From positions 1 to 64,000 of the forward strand of contig CAVXZW010000015.1 of assembly GCA_963766445.1 (NCBI GenBank): a DNA stretch of 64,000 bases, given 5' to 3'. The stretch is from JAICYJ01 sp963766445. Its GTDB lineage: Bacteria > Actinomycetota > Thermoleophilia > Gaiellales > JAICJC01. A program made the translations under genes and the position numbers. Numbering within the stretch: the stretch's first letter is position 1; each line of letters begins with the position of its first letter. Below, piece after piece: positions 56,597 to 64,000 of this stretch. The notes below the pieces were generated by a model. That model searched no databases and was not told where the DNA came from. It worked only from the letters and a program-made list of their open reading frames with translations.

Positions 56597-57429
56597 GCGG
56601 GTCGCCGGCGTACGTCGAGACGCCGGCACAGGCGCAGGTGGTGACCGCCGACGGCCCGCGCCCGTTCGTCACCCACGTCTCCTACCGGCTGGCCGACGGC
56701 AGGCTGCTGGACTGGGCGTCGCGACGCCACCGCAAGCGGCCCGGCGCGCTCGGCCGCTGGATCGCCGTGCTGTTCATGGTCGGCTCTGCCTGCTTCATGG
56801 CCGGCTCGATGGCCGGCTACTCCACCCTGGTGGGCGCCAGAGCGGACGCCGTCACCTACTTCGTGGGCTCGATCTTCTTCACGAGCGCCGCCTACCTGCA
56901 GTACGTCGAGTGCATCAGCGCCGATCGCAAGGCGCTGCCCGAGGCCGGCCGGCGCCGGCGGCTGCTGGCGATCGAGGTGCGCCGGATCGATTGGTGGGCG
57001 ACCGCCGTGCAGCTGCTCGGCACCCTGTTCTTCAACGTGACCACGTTCACGGCGCTCGACGCACACCTCAACGCGAAGCAGAGCGACCTGGTGGTGTGGA
57101 CGCCGGATGCGCTGGGCTCCATCTGCTTCCTCGTGGCAAGCCAGCTGGCCTATGCCGAGGCGGGCCACGCCTGGGTGTCGTGGCGTCCGTCAGACGCCGG
57201 CTGGCGGATCGCGGCGCTGAACATGCTGGGCTCGATCTGCTTCGGCATATCGGCGATCGCGGGATGGGTGCAGCCGTCCACCGGTGATCTGCTGGACGCT
57301 GCCCTCGACAGCTCGGGCACCTTCTGGGGCGCGGTGTGCTTCTTCGTCGGGGCGGCGCTGCTGCTGCGGGCCGACGCAGCCCCCGCGCCGGATGCGGCCT
57401 ACGCCTCGAGCGCCGCTTCGATGTCGTAG
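56593..57429 (+). CDS. YrhK-like repeated membrane protein
   Basis: A 278-residue membrane protein with three similar two-helix units: WIAVLFMVGSACFMAGSMAG plus TYFVGSIFFTSAAYLQYVE; WWATAVQLLGTLFFNVTTF plus ALGSICFLVASQLAYAE; WRIAALNMLGSICFGISAIA plus WGAVCFFVGAALLLR. The repeated G-S-x-x-F pattern is reminiscent of the YrhK domain. The N-terminal 50 residues are soluble and basic (RPFVTHVSYRLADGRLLDWA). GTG 56593 overlaps the preceding stop (GTGA), making a three-gene unit with gadB and the amidotransferase. A role in acid or envelope stress with GadB is possible. Confidence 0.7.
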   Translation: MSGSPAYVETPAQAQVVTADGPRPFVTHVSYRLADGRLLDWASRRHRKRPGALGRWIAVLFMVGSACFMAGSMAGYSTLVGARADAVTYFVGSIFFTSAAYLQYVECISADRKALPEAGRRRRLLAIEVRRIDWWATAVQLLGTLFFNVTTFTALDAHLNAKQSDLVVWTPDALGSICFLVASQLAYAEAGHAWVSWRPSDAGWRIAALNMLGSICFGISAIAGWVQPSTGDLLDAALDSSGTFWGAVCFFVGAALLLRADAAPAPDAAYASSAASMS

Positions 57430-57734
57430 CCCAGCGCCAGGGCCAGCTTGGGGGCGGCCGAGACCACGCGGTCTGCGCCGGTCGACGGCATCACCGCGAT
57501 CAGCGTGCCCACCAGATCGTCCACGCTGACGCCGGCAGACAGGGCGTCCTCCACGACGTGGATGTAGGACACCTGGGCCCCGTCCACCGCGACCAGCGCA
57601 GCCAGCCGGGCCAGCGCCGCCTGCTGCGCTGTCAGCTCCGAGACGTACAGATTGTCCTGCTCATCCTGATCGACCAGCGTGAAGAACGCTCGATCTCTCA
57701 CGGACAGCATGAGCAGAGCGTGGTGATGATCCAT
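57399..57734 (-). CDS. Carboxymuconolactone decarboxylase-family-like protein
   Basis: A 111-residue protein. The helical pattern ALARLAALVAVDGAQVSYIH, EDALSAGVSVDDLVGTLIAV and AAPKLALALGYDIEAAL matches the small alpha-helical CMD/AhpD-like group, but the redox C-x-x-C pair of AhpD is absent (the corresponding position is GAQVS). It probably lacks peroxidase-coupling activity. Its 3' end overlaps that of the YrhK-like gene by 31 bases on the opposite strand. Intact frame. Confidence 0.72.
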   Translation of the reverse strand: MDHHHALLMLSVRDRAFFTLVDQDEQDNLYVSELTAQQAALARLAALVAVDGAQVSYIHVVEDALSAGVSVDDLVGTLIAVMPSTGADRVVSAAPKLALALGYDIEAALEA

Positions 57735-57787
57735 GCTTCTCCCATCAAATCAGGCGTCTCGCCGGCGCCCTCATCCGCTTCGGGTGA

Positions 57788-59218
57788 TCAGAGTCCGGTC
57801 TTGGCCTCGATTCTGCCGCTGGCGACGGCGTCGGTGAGCGCCTTGTAGTCCCGTTCGTTCTGGTCGGCGTACGCCTCGGCGAAGTCGGCGATGGCCCGGT
57901 CGAAGGTGTCGCCGGAACCCAGGTAGGCGCCGATCGCGATCCGGTCGCCCGAGCGGGCGTGGGCGCGGGCCAGCGTCCAGCCGCACATGCGCGCGTACAG
58001 CTGCATGCCCTGCGGCACCATCAGCTCGATCTCCGCCGATCCCTTCCAGTCCTTCAGCTGGCGCCCGTAGAAGTCGCGGGACACGCCGTCGATCCCCGTG
58101 ACGGTGGTCCAGCCGAGGAAGATGTCGCTGGCGGCCTGCATCAGGTGCTGGCCGTTCACGACCCGCTCGCCGTTGCTCTTGACGGTGCTCTTCTGGGTGA
58201 ACTCCTCGAGCACGGAGGGCTGGGCCTCCTTCAGCTGCAGGAACAGCGGATCGCTCCCGTCACGGCCGAGCAGCAGCGCGATCCAGGCGCGCGTGCCGAC
58301 GCTGCCCACGCCGACCACCTTGCGGGCGACATCGACCAGGCGGAACTCCTCCAGCAGCACCCTGCGGTCGTACTGCAGCGTCGCGCGGTAGCTGCGCACG
58401 ATCTTGTGCAGCTCCTCGTAGATCTGATCGCGGCGGAATCCCTGGAAGATCTGGTCGATCGGCTCGATCAGTGGCGGATCGCCGACGATCCGGGGCTCAC
58501 CATCCACCACCTGCGTGAGCTTCTTGAAGACCTGCATGCTGTCCTTGGTCTTGGCCTTGTCGAGCGCCTTCTCGGTGCGCTTGAGCATCGCCTTCGGCGC
58601 CAGCTGGCGCATCGTGGCCATCAGGTCATCCACGTCCAGGTGCGAGTACCAGACGTCGAGGTTGGTCTTGCCGGCAAGTTCGCGCAGCGTCTCGCGGTAG
58701 GCGCCGACGGCGCCTCGCACGATCGTCTTGCGTTGAACCTGCGGATAGCCGTTCTCACGGCCTGCGACCGAGAGGCTGGCCGCCAACCGCTTCACGTCCC
58801 ACTCCCAGGGGCCCGGCAGCGTCTCGTCGAAGTCGTTGATGTCGAACACCAGCCGCCGCTCCGGCGACGCGAACACGCCGAAGTTCGAAAGGTGCGCGTC
58901 GCCGCAGAGTTGCACCTGCAACCCCGACGACGGCGTGTGCGCGAGGTCGGACGCTTGGAGCAGCGCGGCACCGCGGTAGAAGGTGAACGGCGACACTCCC
59001 ATCCGTCCGTAGCGGATCGGCACCAGCTCGGGCACGCGGCTCTCGGCCTGTCGCTCCAGCAGGGTGATCGGGTCTGGCCGGTTGGACGCAGGTTCGAACT
59101 CGGCATGATTGGAACGGGGCGTGCTGGCGCGGGCGGCCTTTCCAAGCGCAACCCGTTCCGCCACGCTGAGATGCTCTACCTCGGCCGCGCGTCGTTCTTC
59201 GGTCTCGACAGGTGTCAT
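57788..59218 (-). CDS. DUF2252 family protein (intact)
   Basis: A 476-residue protein, the intact paralogue of the gene at 45762. Motifs: LVPIRYGRMGVSPFTFYRGA, CGDAHLSNFGVFASPERRLV, FDINDFDETLPGPWEWDVKR, KVVGVGSVGTRAWIALLLGR, VVNGQHLMQAASDIFLGWTT and ARAHARSGDRIAIGAYLGSG. The G-D-x-H-x-x-N and D-F-D-E motifs resemble the catalytic and metal loops of aminoglycoside/choline-kinase-like folds; no kinase activity is proved for the family. ATG 59218 follows AGGAG by five bases, preferred over the upstream ATG at 59269. It is divergent from the DUF1269 gene. Confidence 0.9.
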   Translation of the reverse strand: MTPVETEERRAAEVEHLSVAERVALGKAARASTPRSNHAEFEPASNRPDPITLLERQAESRVPELVPIRYGRMGVSPFTFYRGAALLQASDLAHTPSSGLQVQLCGDAHLSNFGVFASPERRLVFDINDFDETLPGPWEWDVKRLAASLSVAGRENGYPQVQRKTIVRGAVGAYRETLRELAGKTNLDVWYSHLDVDDLMATMRQLAPKAMLKRTEKALDKAKTKDSMQVFKKLTQVVDGEPRIVGDPPLIEPIDQIFQGFRRDQIYEELHKIVRSYRATLQYDRRVLLEEFRLVDVARKVVGVGSVGTRAWIALLLGRDGSDPLFLQLKEAQPSVLEEFTQKSTVKSNGERVVNGQHLMQAASDIFLGWTTVTGIDGVSRDFYGRQLKDWKGSAEIELMVPQGMQLYARMCGWTLARAHARSGDRIAIGAYLGSGDTFDRAIADFAEAYADQNERDYKALTDAVASGRIEAKTGL

Positions 59219-59398
59219 CATGCTCCTCTCGGGCGTCACGGGCCATTGGCGGCGCCGCAACGTCTTCATTGTGCACGCCGGCGGCCGACCGGCCTAGTCC
59301 AAGGCGGATGAAACGCGGTTCACCCTGTTGGGGCGACGACCCGGCGAGGGTTGTGGGCGAGTCTTGGTCGACGATCCACCCGACGAGGAGATGACCGC

Positions 59399-59899
59399 AT
59401 GGCTGAGCTGATCGCGATTGGCTACCCGGACGAGACCACCGCCCTTGAGGCGCTGGACGAGGCGCAGAACCTGGCTCAGGATCTGATCATCGAGACCGAT
59501 GCCGCCGCGGCGATCGTCCGGCACACCGACGGCAAGTACCAGGTCACAACCAAGCACGGCCCCACGGCCGGAGGCGGTGCCACCTGGGGCATGTTCTGGG
59601 GCCTGCTGTTCGGCCTCCTGTTCTTCATCCCGGTGTTCGGGATGGCCGTCGGCGCCGGACTGGGCGCCCTGTTCGGGCACCTCGAGAAGTCCACGATCGA
59701 CAAGGAGTTTCAGCAGCAGGTGCGTGACATGGTGCAGCCCGGCACCTCGGCGCTGTTCCTGGTGATCGAGAAGGCCACGCCGGACAAGGCCGTCGCGGCC
59801 ATGAGCAGGTTCGGCGGCACCGTGCTGAAGACGTCGCTGTCCGAGGAGGACACGGCCAAGCTGCAGGAAGCGCTGCACGGCGCGCCGGTGAACGCCTAG
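59399..59899 (+). CDS. DUF1269 family membrane protein
   Basis: A 166-residue protein. It starts MAELIAIGYPDETTALEALD, then EAQNLAQDLIIETDAAAAIV and KYQVTTKHGPTAGGGATWGM. A hydrophobic glycine-rich hairpin follows (FWGLLFGLLFFIPVFGMAVG, AGLGALFGHLEKSTIDKEF), and PGTSALFLVIEKATPDKAVA. These are the signatures of DUF1269, found widely in actinobacteria and often induced by stress. ATG 59399 is preceded by GAGGAG at nine bases. It is divergent from the intact DUF2252 gene. Confidence 0.85.
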   Translation: MAELIAIGYPDETTALEALDEAQNLAQDLIIETDAAAAIVRHTDGKYQVTTKHGPTAGGGATWGMFWGLLFGLLFFIPVFGMAVGAGLGALFGHLEKSTIDKEFQQQVRDMVQPGTSALFLVIEKATPDKAVAAMSRFGGTVLKTSLSEEDTAKLQEALHGAPVNA

Positions 59900-59928
59900 C
59901 ACCACCCGCTGACAGCCGCAGTCGGTGG

Positions 59929-62115
59929 TTATCGAAGCTCGCCGGGGCGGGTCGCCAGTGGGCTCAGCTCCGACAGCAGCCCCAGCTCGGCGGCCTTCTC
60001 GAGCGCCTGCGTGCGCGACGACACGCCCAGCTTGCGGTAGATCGAGATGGCCTGCGTCTTGATCGTGTTTCGCGACAGGAACATCTGGTCGCCGATCTCA
60101 CGGAACGACCAGTGGCTCGCCAGCAGCGGCAGCAGCCGCAGCTCGGCCGTCGTCAGCGTCGCGGCCCATCCGTCCTGAGAGCCCATCGCAAGCCCCCGCA
60201 CCTGCTGGCGCAGGCGGTCGACCTCGACCAGCAGCGCGCCCATCTGCGGCCGCCGGTGCAGGATGTCGTCGATCTCGAGCAGCAGCGTCCGCACCTCGGC
60301 CGCGTCGGCCAGCGCCAGGTGCGTGAGGCCGAGCTGGAGCCTGCACTGCACCGCGAGCCACGGCAGCGCGTAGGTGAGCAGCGGTCCCGTCTCCTGCGCG
60401 CGGGCCAGGTGCAGCCGCGCCCGGGTGGGATCGCCTTGGGCGATCGCCAGGCGTGCCGCCACCGCCTCGAGCACGGGCGCGAAGGCCGACGGCCGCAGCT
60501 GCGCCACCAACGCGGGCTGCAACGCCTCGTCGACGAAGGCGCGCGCCCGTGCGATGTTGCGATCGTCGAGCGCGACCAGCGCCCGCTCGGCCAGCGCCAG
60601 GGCATGAACGCCGGCGAAGCCTCCGGCCGCCGCCGTCTCGGCGCCCTCGGCCAGCATCGCGTCGGCCTGGGCCGCCCGGCCGGCCAGCTGATGGGACACG
60701 CCGAGCGCGACGAGCGCCGCTCCGCGCCAGGGGCTGAACGGCGACAGCTCCGACAGCGCCAGCTCGGCGTCGGCCTGCATCTCGCCCAGCCCGCGGCGGC
60801 AGGCGACCGCGCGCAGCACCGCAGCCCAGGCTGCGAACGGACTGTCGTCGGGCATCGAACCGACCTCGCCGGCGCGTTGGACGGCGCGGCTCCAGCGATC
60901 CGCCTGCTCGGCCCGGCCACGGCTGGCATGCACCCAGGCTCCGATCACGCCAACGGCCGGATGGCGCACGAGCAGCCGCTCTCCGTCGAACGGCCGCAGC
61001 CAGCTCTCGACCTGCTCGACCTGGCCGCGCCCGTAGGCCTCAAGCGCCACCTCGCCGACGAGAAGGGCCAGCAGATCGGTTTCACCGGCCCGAAGCGCGT
61101 AGCCGGCGGCGAGCTGCTTCTCACCGCGGCCATCGAGCCACGTCGCCGCTCGCCGGCAGACGTCGGCTTCGGCCTCCGGCTCGCGCATGGCCAGCTCCGC
61201 CAGCAGCGTGTCCCGGTAGAGCCGGTGGTACCGGTACGACTGATAGCCGTTGCCGTTGGGGATCGCGAACAGGTTGCGGATCACGTTGCGGTGCAGCCGC
61301 TGGGGCGTGTTGGGAAGCCCCAGCGCCGCGTCGCAGAGCTGCGCGCTCATCACATCCAGCACTGCCGAACGCGTCAGGAAGCGCACGTCGCTGTGGGACA
61401 GGTGCGACAGCACCTCGGCGCGCACGTAGTCGATCACCAGCCGGTCGTCGCCGCGGATGCCGGCGCCCGACCGCAGCACGCTGCGCTGCCCGGCCCGGCG
61501 GAGGGACATCGCAGCCATCACCAGACCGGCCGGCCAGCCCTCGGTGAAGGTATGAAGCCGCTCGAAGTCATCATCGGCCAGCCGCACGCCGGCATCGGCC
61601 AGGAGCACACGGGCGTCATCCGGGGCGAGCGCGAGGTCGCCGGGGCCGAGCTCCAGGAGCCGCCGCTCGAGCCGCAGCCTCGGCAACGGCAGGGCGGATA
61701 GCTCGCGGCCGGACACGACCATCACGGAGCCGGGGCCGAGGTGGTCGATCAACTGCTCGAGGACGGCCACCGAACCGGATGAAACGAGGTCGCCGCCGCC
61801 GTCGAGCACCAGCACGACCGGCTCACGCACGCGTGACACGGCATCGCCGAGGATGGCCGAGGCCTCCGGCCAGGGCGGCGTCGTCGCCTCGGCGACCCCG
61901 TCCAGCACTCCGGCATCGATCGCCGCCACCTCCGCATACGCAGCCGCGATGTACCGGAGCAGGGCGTCGGGGTCGTTGTCGGCCGCGTCGGCCGACACCC
62001 AGGCGAACGGCCGCGGGTCGGCCGCCGACCACTCGGCCAGCAGCGCGGACTTGCCGTAGCCGGCCGGGGCGGCAATCGCGACCACAGCAGCGTCCGACGC
62101 CGTCAGCGTCCGCAC
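59929..62115 (-). CDS. MalT-type LuxR-family transcriptional regulator
   Basis: Large ATP-binding regulator, 728 residues from GTG 62115. Parts: P-loop (AIAAPAGYGKSALLAEWS), STAND NTPase domain with LVLDGGGDLVSSG and PLPRLRLERRLLELGPGDL, winged helix and TPR-like repeats, and a C-terminal LuxR helix-turn-helix (LTTAELRLLPLLASHWSFRE, IGDQMFLSRNTIKTQAISIY). In the same frame, upstream of 62115, the conserved N-terminal segment DLLEAKLEPPRPRGLVPRPA is encoded up to about 62180. No ATG or GTG in frame precedes it, so the true start is hidden by a frameshift or is CTG. The ligand is unknown. Confidence 0.87.
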   Translation of the reverse strand: MRTLTASDAAVVAIAAPAGYGKSALLAEWSAADPRPFAWVSADAADNDPDALLRYIAAAYAEVAAIDAGVLDGVAEATTPPWPEASAILGDAVSRVREPVVLVLDGGGDLVSSGSVAVLEQLIDHLGPGSVMVVSGRELSALPLPRLRLERRLLELGPGDLALAPDDARVLLADAGVRLADDDFERLHTFTEGWPAGLVMAAMSLRRAGQRSVLRSGAGIRGDDRLVIDYVRAEVLSHLSHSDVRFLTRSAVLDVMSAQLCDAALGLPNTPQRLHRNVIRNLFAIPNGNGYQSYRYHRLYRDTLLAELAMREPEAEADVCRRAATWLDGRGEKQLAAGYALRAGETDLLALLVGEVALEAYGRGQVEQVESWLRPFDGERLLVRHPAVGVIGAWVHASRGRAEQADRWSRAVQRAGEVGSMPDDSPFAAWAAVLRAVACRRGLGEMQADAELALSELSPFSPWRGAALVALGVSHQLAGRAAQADAMLAEGAETAAAGGFAGVHALALAERALVALDDRNIARARAFVDEALQPALVAQLRPSAFAPVLEAVAARLAIAQGDPTRARLHLARAQETGPLLTYALPWLAVQCRLQLGLTHLALADAAEVRTLLLEIDDILHRRPQMGALLVEVDRLRQQVRGLAMGSQDGWAATLTTAELRLLPLLASHWSFREIGDQMFLSRNTIKTQAISIYRKLGVSSRTQALEKAAELGLLSELSPLATRPGELR

Positions 62116-62364
62116 CAGCGCCGGACGCGGTACCAGTCCCCTGGGGCGCGGGGGTTCGAGCTTGGCCTCGAGCAGGTCGGACCGCCGCGCGCCTCGGCGG
62201 GGCGCACGAACGACCGAACGGCGGTCGGCCGCTCCAGATCCGCGTTCGTTCGTGACAGGTTTCAGCTGCCCTGACCCCCCAAGAGTCCTGACGTTGCCGC
62301 AACCCTATACCGCGCGGGCGAGCGGCACCGTGAGGCGCGCCGAAAACGACCGACCACCGCCGGG

Positions 62365-62370
62365 TAGACT
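62365..62370 (+). promoter_or_regulatory. TAGACT -10-like element before the holin-like gene
   Basis: GGGTAGACTG at 62362-62371 resembles the -10 regions of the promoters at 15640 and 23153 (TAGACTG). It lies about 45 bases before ATG 62416. The -35 (17 bases upstream) is weak. The rest of the 300 bases between 62116 and 62415 is N-terminal coding sequence of the regulator and its leader. Confidence 0.4.
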
Positions 62371-62415
62371 GACCGGTCAGCTTGTGTTCGGCGGCACGAT
62401 CGAGAAGGGGCGACC

Positions 62416-63108
62416 ATGACGGATGAGCCGGTGGAGGCGGAGGAGATCTCGGCTGCCGAGGAGGGCGACGACCAGCAATCGCTGATGGAGCTGGTCGAGC
62501 GGTTCGGGCGCGACTCGAGCGTGCTGGTGCTGCGCGAGGCGGAGCTGGCCGGGGCGCGCCACGAGACGGACGTGCGCCGAGCCGGCCGTGACGCCACTGC
62601 CGCGGCGATCGCCGCGGTCGCTCTCGGAACCGCGTTCCTGCTCGCGAACTGGGCAGCCGTGCGCGGGCTGTCGGGATCGCTGTCGAGCTGGCGCGCGCCG
62701 CTGTTGCTCGCTGCGGTGTGGCTGGTGGTGGGAGTCGCGGTGGCCGCACTGCCGCTGTCCCGGTTCCGTCACCTGCTGAGCCGCCCCACCCCCTCCATCG
62801 AGGAGCGCGAGCGGGCCCGCGACGACGCCGCGCAGCAGGTGCGCGAGTCGCTGGAGCAGCTCGCCGCGGGCCTGGCCGACGAGGCCCAGGCGCGCATGGT
62901 GTCGGCCATGATGCCCTCGGCGGACGGAGTGCTCGAGACCGGCGAGGACGTGCTGCAGGCATCCGAGGAGCTGCTCGACGACATGGTCGAGAGCGTGCCC
63001 GGCGGCAGCGTGGTCGGACAGGTGATCGACTTCGCGCTGATCCCGGGCCGCTACGGCGTCCGGGTGGCGACGACGGTGCTCAAGGGCGGCCCATCAGAGC
63101 AGGAGTAG
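62416..63108 (+). CDS. Phage-holin-superfamily-like (DUF1469-type) membrane protein
   Basis: A 230-residue protein. The acidic N-terminus (MTDEPVEAEEISAAEEGDDQ) precedes SLMELVERFGRDSSVLVLRE and AELAGARHETDVRRAGRDAT. Then come two membrane helices (AAAIAAVALGTAFLLANWAA and APLLLAAVWLVVGVAVAALP) with the order typical of Actinobacteria holin-superfamily III/DUF1469 proteins. A long helical C-terminus ends ALIPGRYGVRVATTVLKGG. There is no lysis gene nearby, so it is a housekeeping envelope protein rather than phage remnant. ATG 62416 is preceded by GAAGGGGCG. Confidence 0.78.
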   Translation: MTDEPVEAEEISAAEEGDDQQSLMELVERFGRDSSVLVLREAELAGARHETDVRRAGRDATAAAIAAVALGTAFLLANWAAVRGLSGSLSSWRAPLLLAAVWLVVGVAVAALPLSRFRHLLSRPTPSIEERERARDDAAQQVRESLEQLAAGLADEAQARMVSAMMPSADGVLETGEDVLQASEELLDDMVESVPGGSVVGQVIDFALIPGRYGVRVATTVLKGGPSEQE

Positions 63109-63112
63109 CCGT

Positions 63113-64000
63113 TCAGAGACCGCCCAGCTCGACCTCGAACAGCTCCGGCAGGGCGGCATCGAGCGCGAGCCGCAGCCGCTGGTGTGGCCAGTGGTAGTCG
63201 AGGCGGCCTGATGCAGGCCGGTAGGCGGCGGTGAACAGCGTGGCGAAGCCGGCGTCCCATTCCCGCGCCAGCAGCGGGGGCTGAAGCAGCGCCTCCGCCA
63301 TCGTGACGTCGTCGGCGCCCGCGGACGACATCGCCTGGAGCAGGTCGAGCCGCTCGACACTGCCGACCCAGGCCGAGTGCTCCGGCCACTCGACCGTCTC
63401 CGGATGGTTGGTGACCGCGCGCCGGTCGGTCACCAGCGCCGGGCGATCGGGGGAGATCATCACGGTGACGACCCGCCCGGATCGGTCGCAGAGCGTGACG
63501 TTGTACGAGATCTGGTGCGGCAGCCGCCGCAGCACATCGATGCCTTCCGCGACGTCGGCGGCCACCTCCAGCAGGTAGCGGATCACGAGCGGGATGCCGA
63601 AGCCCTCGCCCACCTCGCGGCGTCCGCCGAACGTCAGCGACACCGCCAGGCCGTCGTCGTTCACGCCGTCCACCAGACCCCACAGGCAGTCCCCGGTACC
63701 GAGCACGCGCCGTGTCGACCAGCGTGATCGGTAGATCGTCGCCTCGAACAGGCGCGGGTCGTAGTCGTAGTTGCGAAGCAGCACCGGCTCGCCGCCATCG
63801 CGATCCGGGACGACCACCTGGGAGCAGGCGACGATGAAGGGCGGCGGGTTCCACAGGGTCAGCATGGCTGCGGCCGCGTCGTCGCCGCCGGCGAGCGCCA
63901 CCAGCTGCGCATGCACCTCGGCCAGCTGGGGCATGTGGTGATGAAGCGCGGCCTCTGCGGCCGCACGGCCGGGCCGTTCCCGGCCGCCGTCGGCTCCCAG
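63113..64000 (-). CDS. C45-type acyltransferase/autoproteolytic Ntn hydrolase, cut by window edge
   Basis: Member of the isopenicillin-N acyltransferase-like (peptidase C45) family, Ntn hydrolases that mature by self-cleavage before a cysteine. The probable nucleophile is the cysteine in PPFIVACSQVVVPDRDG. Also seen are LLRNYDYDPRLFEATIYRSR, GLVDGVNDDGLAVSLTFGGR and ALVTDRRAVTNHPETVEWPE. The open frame continues upstream of ATG 63934 to the window edge with natural sequence (RAAAEAALHHHMPQLAEVHA), so the start is probably beyond 64000 and the gene is partial. Substrates in the family are acyl amino acids and penicillins; none can be assigned. Confidence 0.8.
   Translation of the reverse strand: MGADGGRERPGRAAAEAALHHHMPQLAEVHAQLVALAGGDDAAAAMLTLWNPPPFIVACSQVVVPDRDGGEPVLLRNYDYDPRLFEATIYRSRWSTRRVLGTGDCLWGLVDGVNDDGLAVSLTFGGRREVGEGFGIPLVIRYLLEVAADVAEGIDVLRRLPHQISYNVTLCDRSGRVVTVMISPDRPALVTDRRAVTNHPETVEWPEHSAWVGSVERLDLLQAMSSAGADDVTMAEALLQPPLLAREWDAGFATLFTAAYRPASGRLDYHWPHQRLRLALDAALPELFEVELGGL

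Noticed and set aside
62416..63108. Prophage lysis module suggested by the holin-like protein
   Set aside because: No endolysin, integrase, attachment sites or phage structural genes are nearby; this protein type is common in actinobacterial chromosomes.

Overview
The window is high-GC DNA (mostly G/C at third codon positions, frequent GTG and TTG starts, ATGA/GTGA stop-start overlaps). The gene content fits a soil-type actinobacterium, and the mix of families resembles Thermoleophilia/Solirubrobacterales; that placement is inferred from protein families, not from a marker gene. I see no rRNA, tRNA, CRISPR array, insertion sequence or phage module. The sequence carries many single-base frameshifts: I count about 31 in about 22 genes. 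In each case the protein continues in another frame with family-typical sequence. Most (about 25) are explained by one extra base, so I read them as consensus errors of a draft assembly and give whole-gene coordinates for the interrupted genes.

Layout. 1-7784: a glycosyltransferase, small membrane proteins, a low-affinity iron permease family protein, a CorA transporter, a lipoprotein, FtsH and an NAD-dependent epimerase. 7786-25498: a sugar-acid catabolic region. A LacI-family regulator heads a six-gene, translationally coupled operon on the minus strand (LacI, nucleotidyltransferase, SDR, mutarotase-like, SMP-30 lactonase, IlvD/Edd dehydratase). Around it lie a second SDR, a U32-like TIM-barrel protein, an M20 hydrolase / metallo-hydrolase / galactonate-dehydratase-like / fucose-isomerase-like operon, an APC permease with a metallophosphoesterase, an RraA-like aldolase and mannonate dehydratase. 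The palindrome TTGATCGTTCAA (or its reverse complement) occurs at three places in divergent promoter regions here, with a one-base-short variant in a fourth; it is the probable operator of the LacI protein.

25671-38982: mostly exported proteins: a tandem S51 (cyanophycinase-type) protein, a secreted protein of unknown role, two TadG-like proteins flanking an ECF sigma factor and a one-pass Ser/Thr/Gly-rich protein, two Asp-box (BNR) proteins, a class V aminotransferase, a beta-helix protein and an arginase-family protein. 39383-50026: LtrA, DUF2127, MMPL transporter, a Tat-exported ferritin-like protein, a DUF2252 protein, a succinate-semialdehyde-type dehydrogenase and an MFS exporter.

50159-64000: a fused homocysteine methyltransferase/MetF, a Ser-Ile-Gly repeat protein, stress-type small membrane proteins (PLDc_N/SHOCT, NfeD, two DUF1269-like), a SulP transporter reduced to its two ends, glutamate decarboxylase, a class II glutamine amidotransferase, a second DUF2252 protein, a MalT-type LuxR regulator, a holin-like membrane protein and a C45-type acyltransferase cut by the window edge.

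How the parts may work together. The sugar-acid region looks like an import and oxidation route: oxidation by SDRs, lactone opening by SMP-30, three unrelated dehydratases giving 2-keto-3-deoxy acids, and an RraA-type aldolase to split them. Elsewhere, glutamate decarboxylase and the succinate-semialdehyde-type dehydrogenase are the two ends of a GABA route, but no GABA transaminase is present here.
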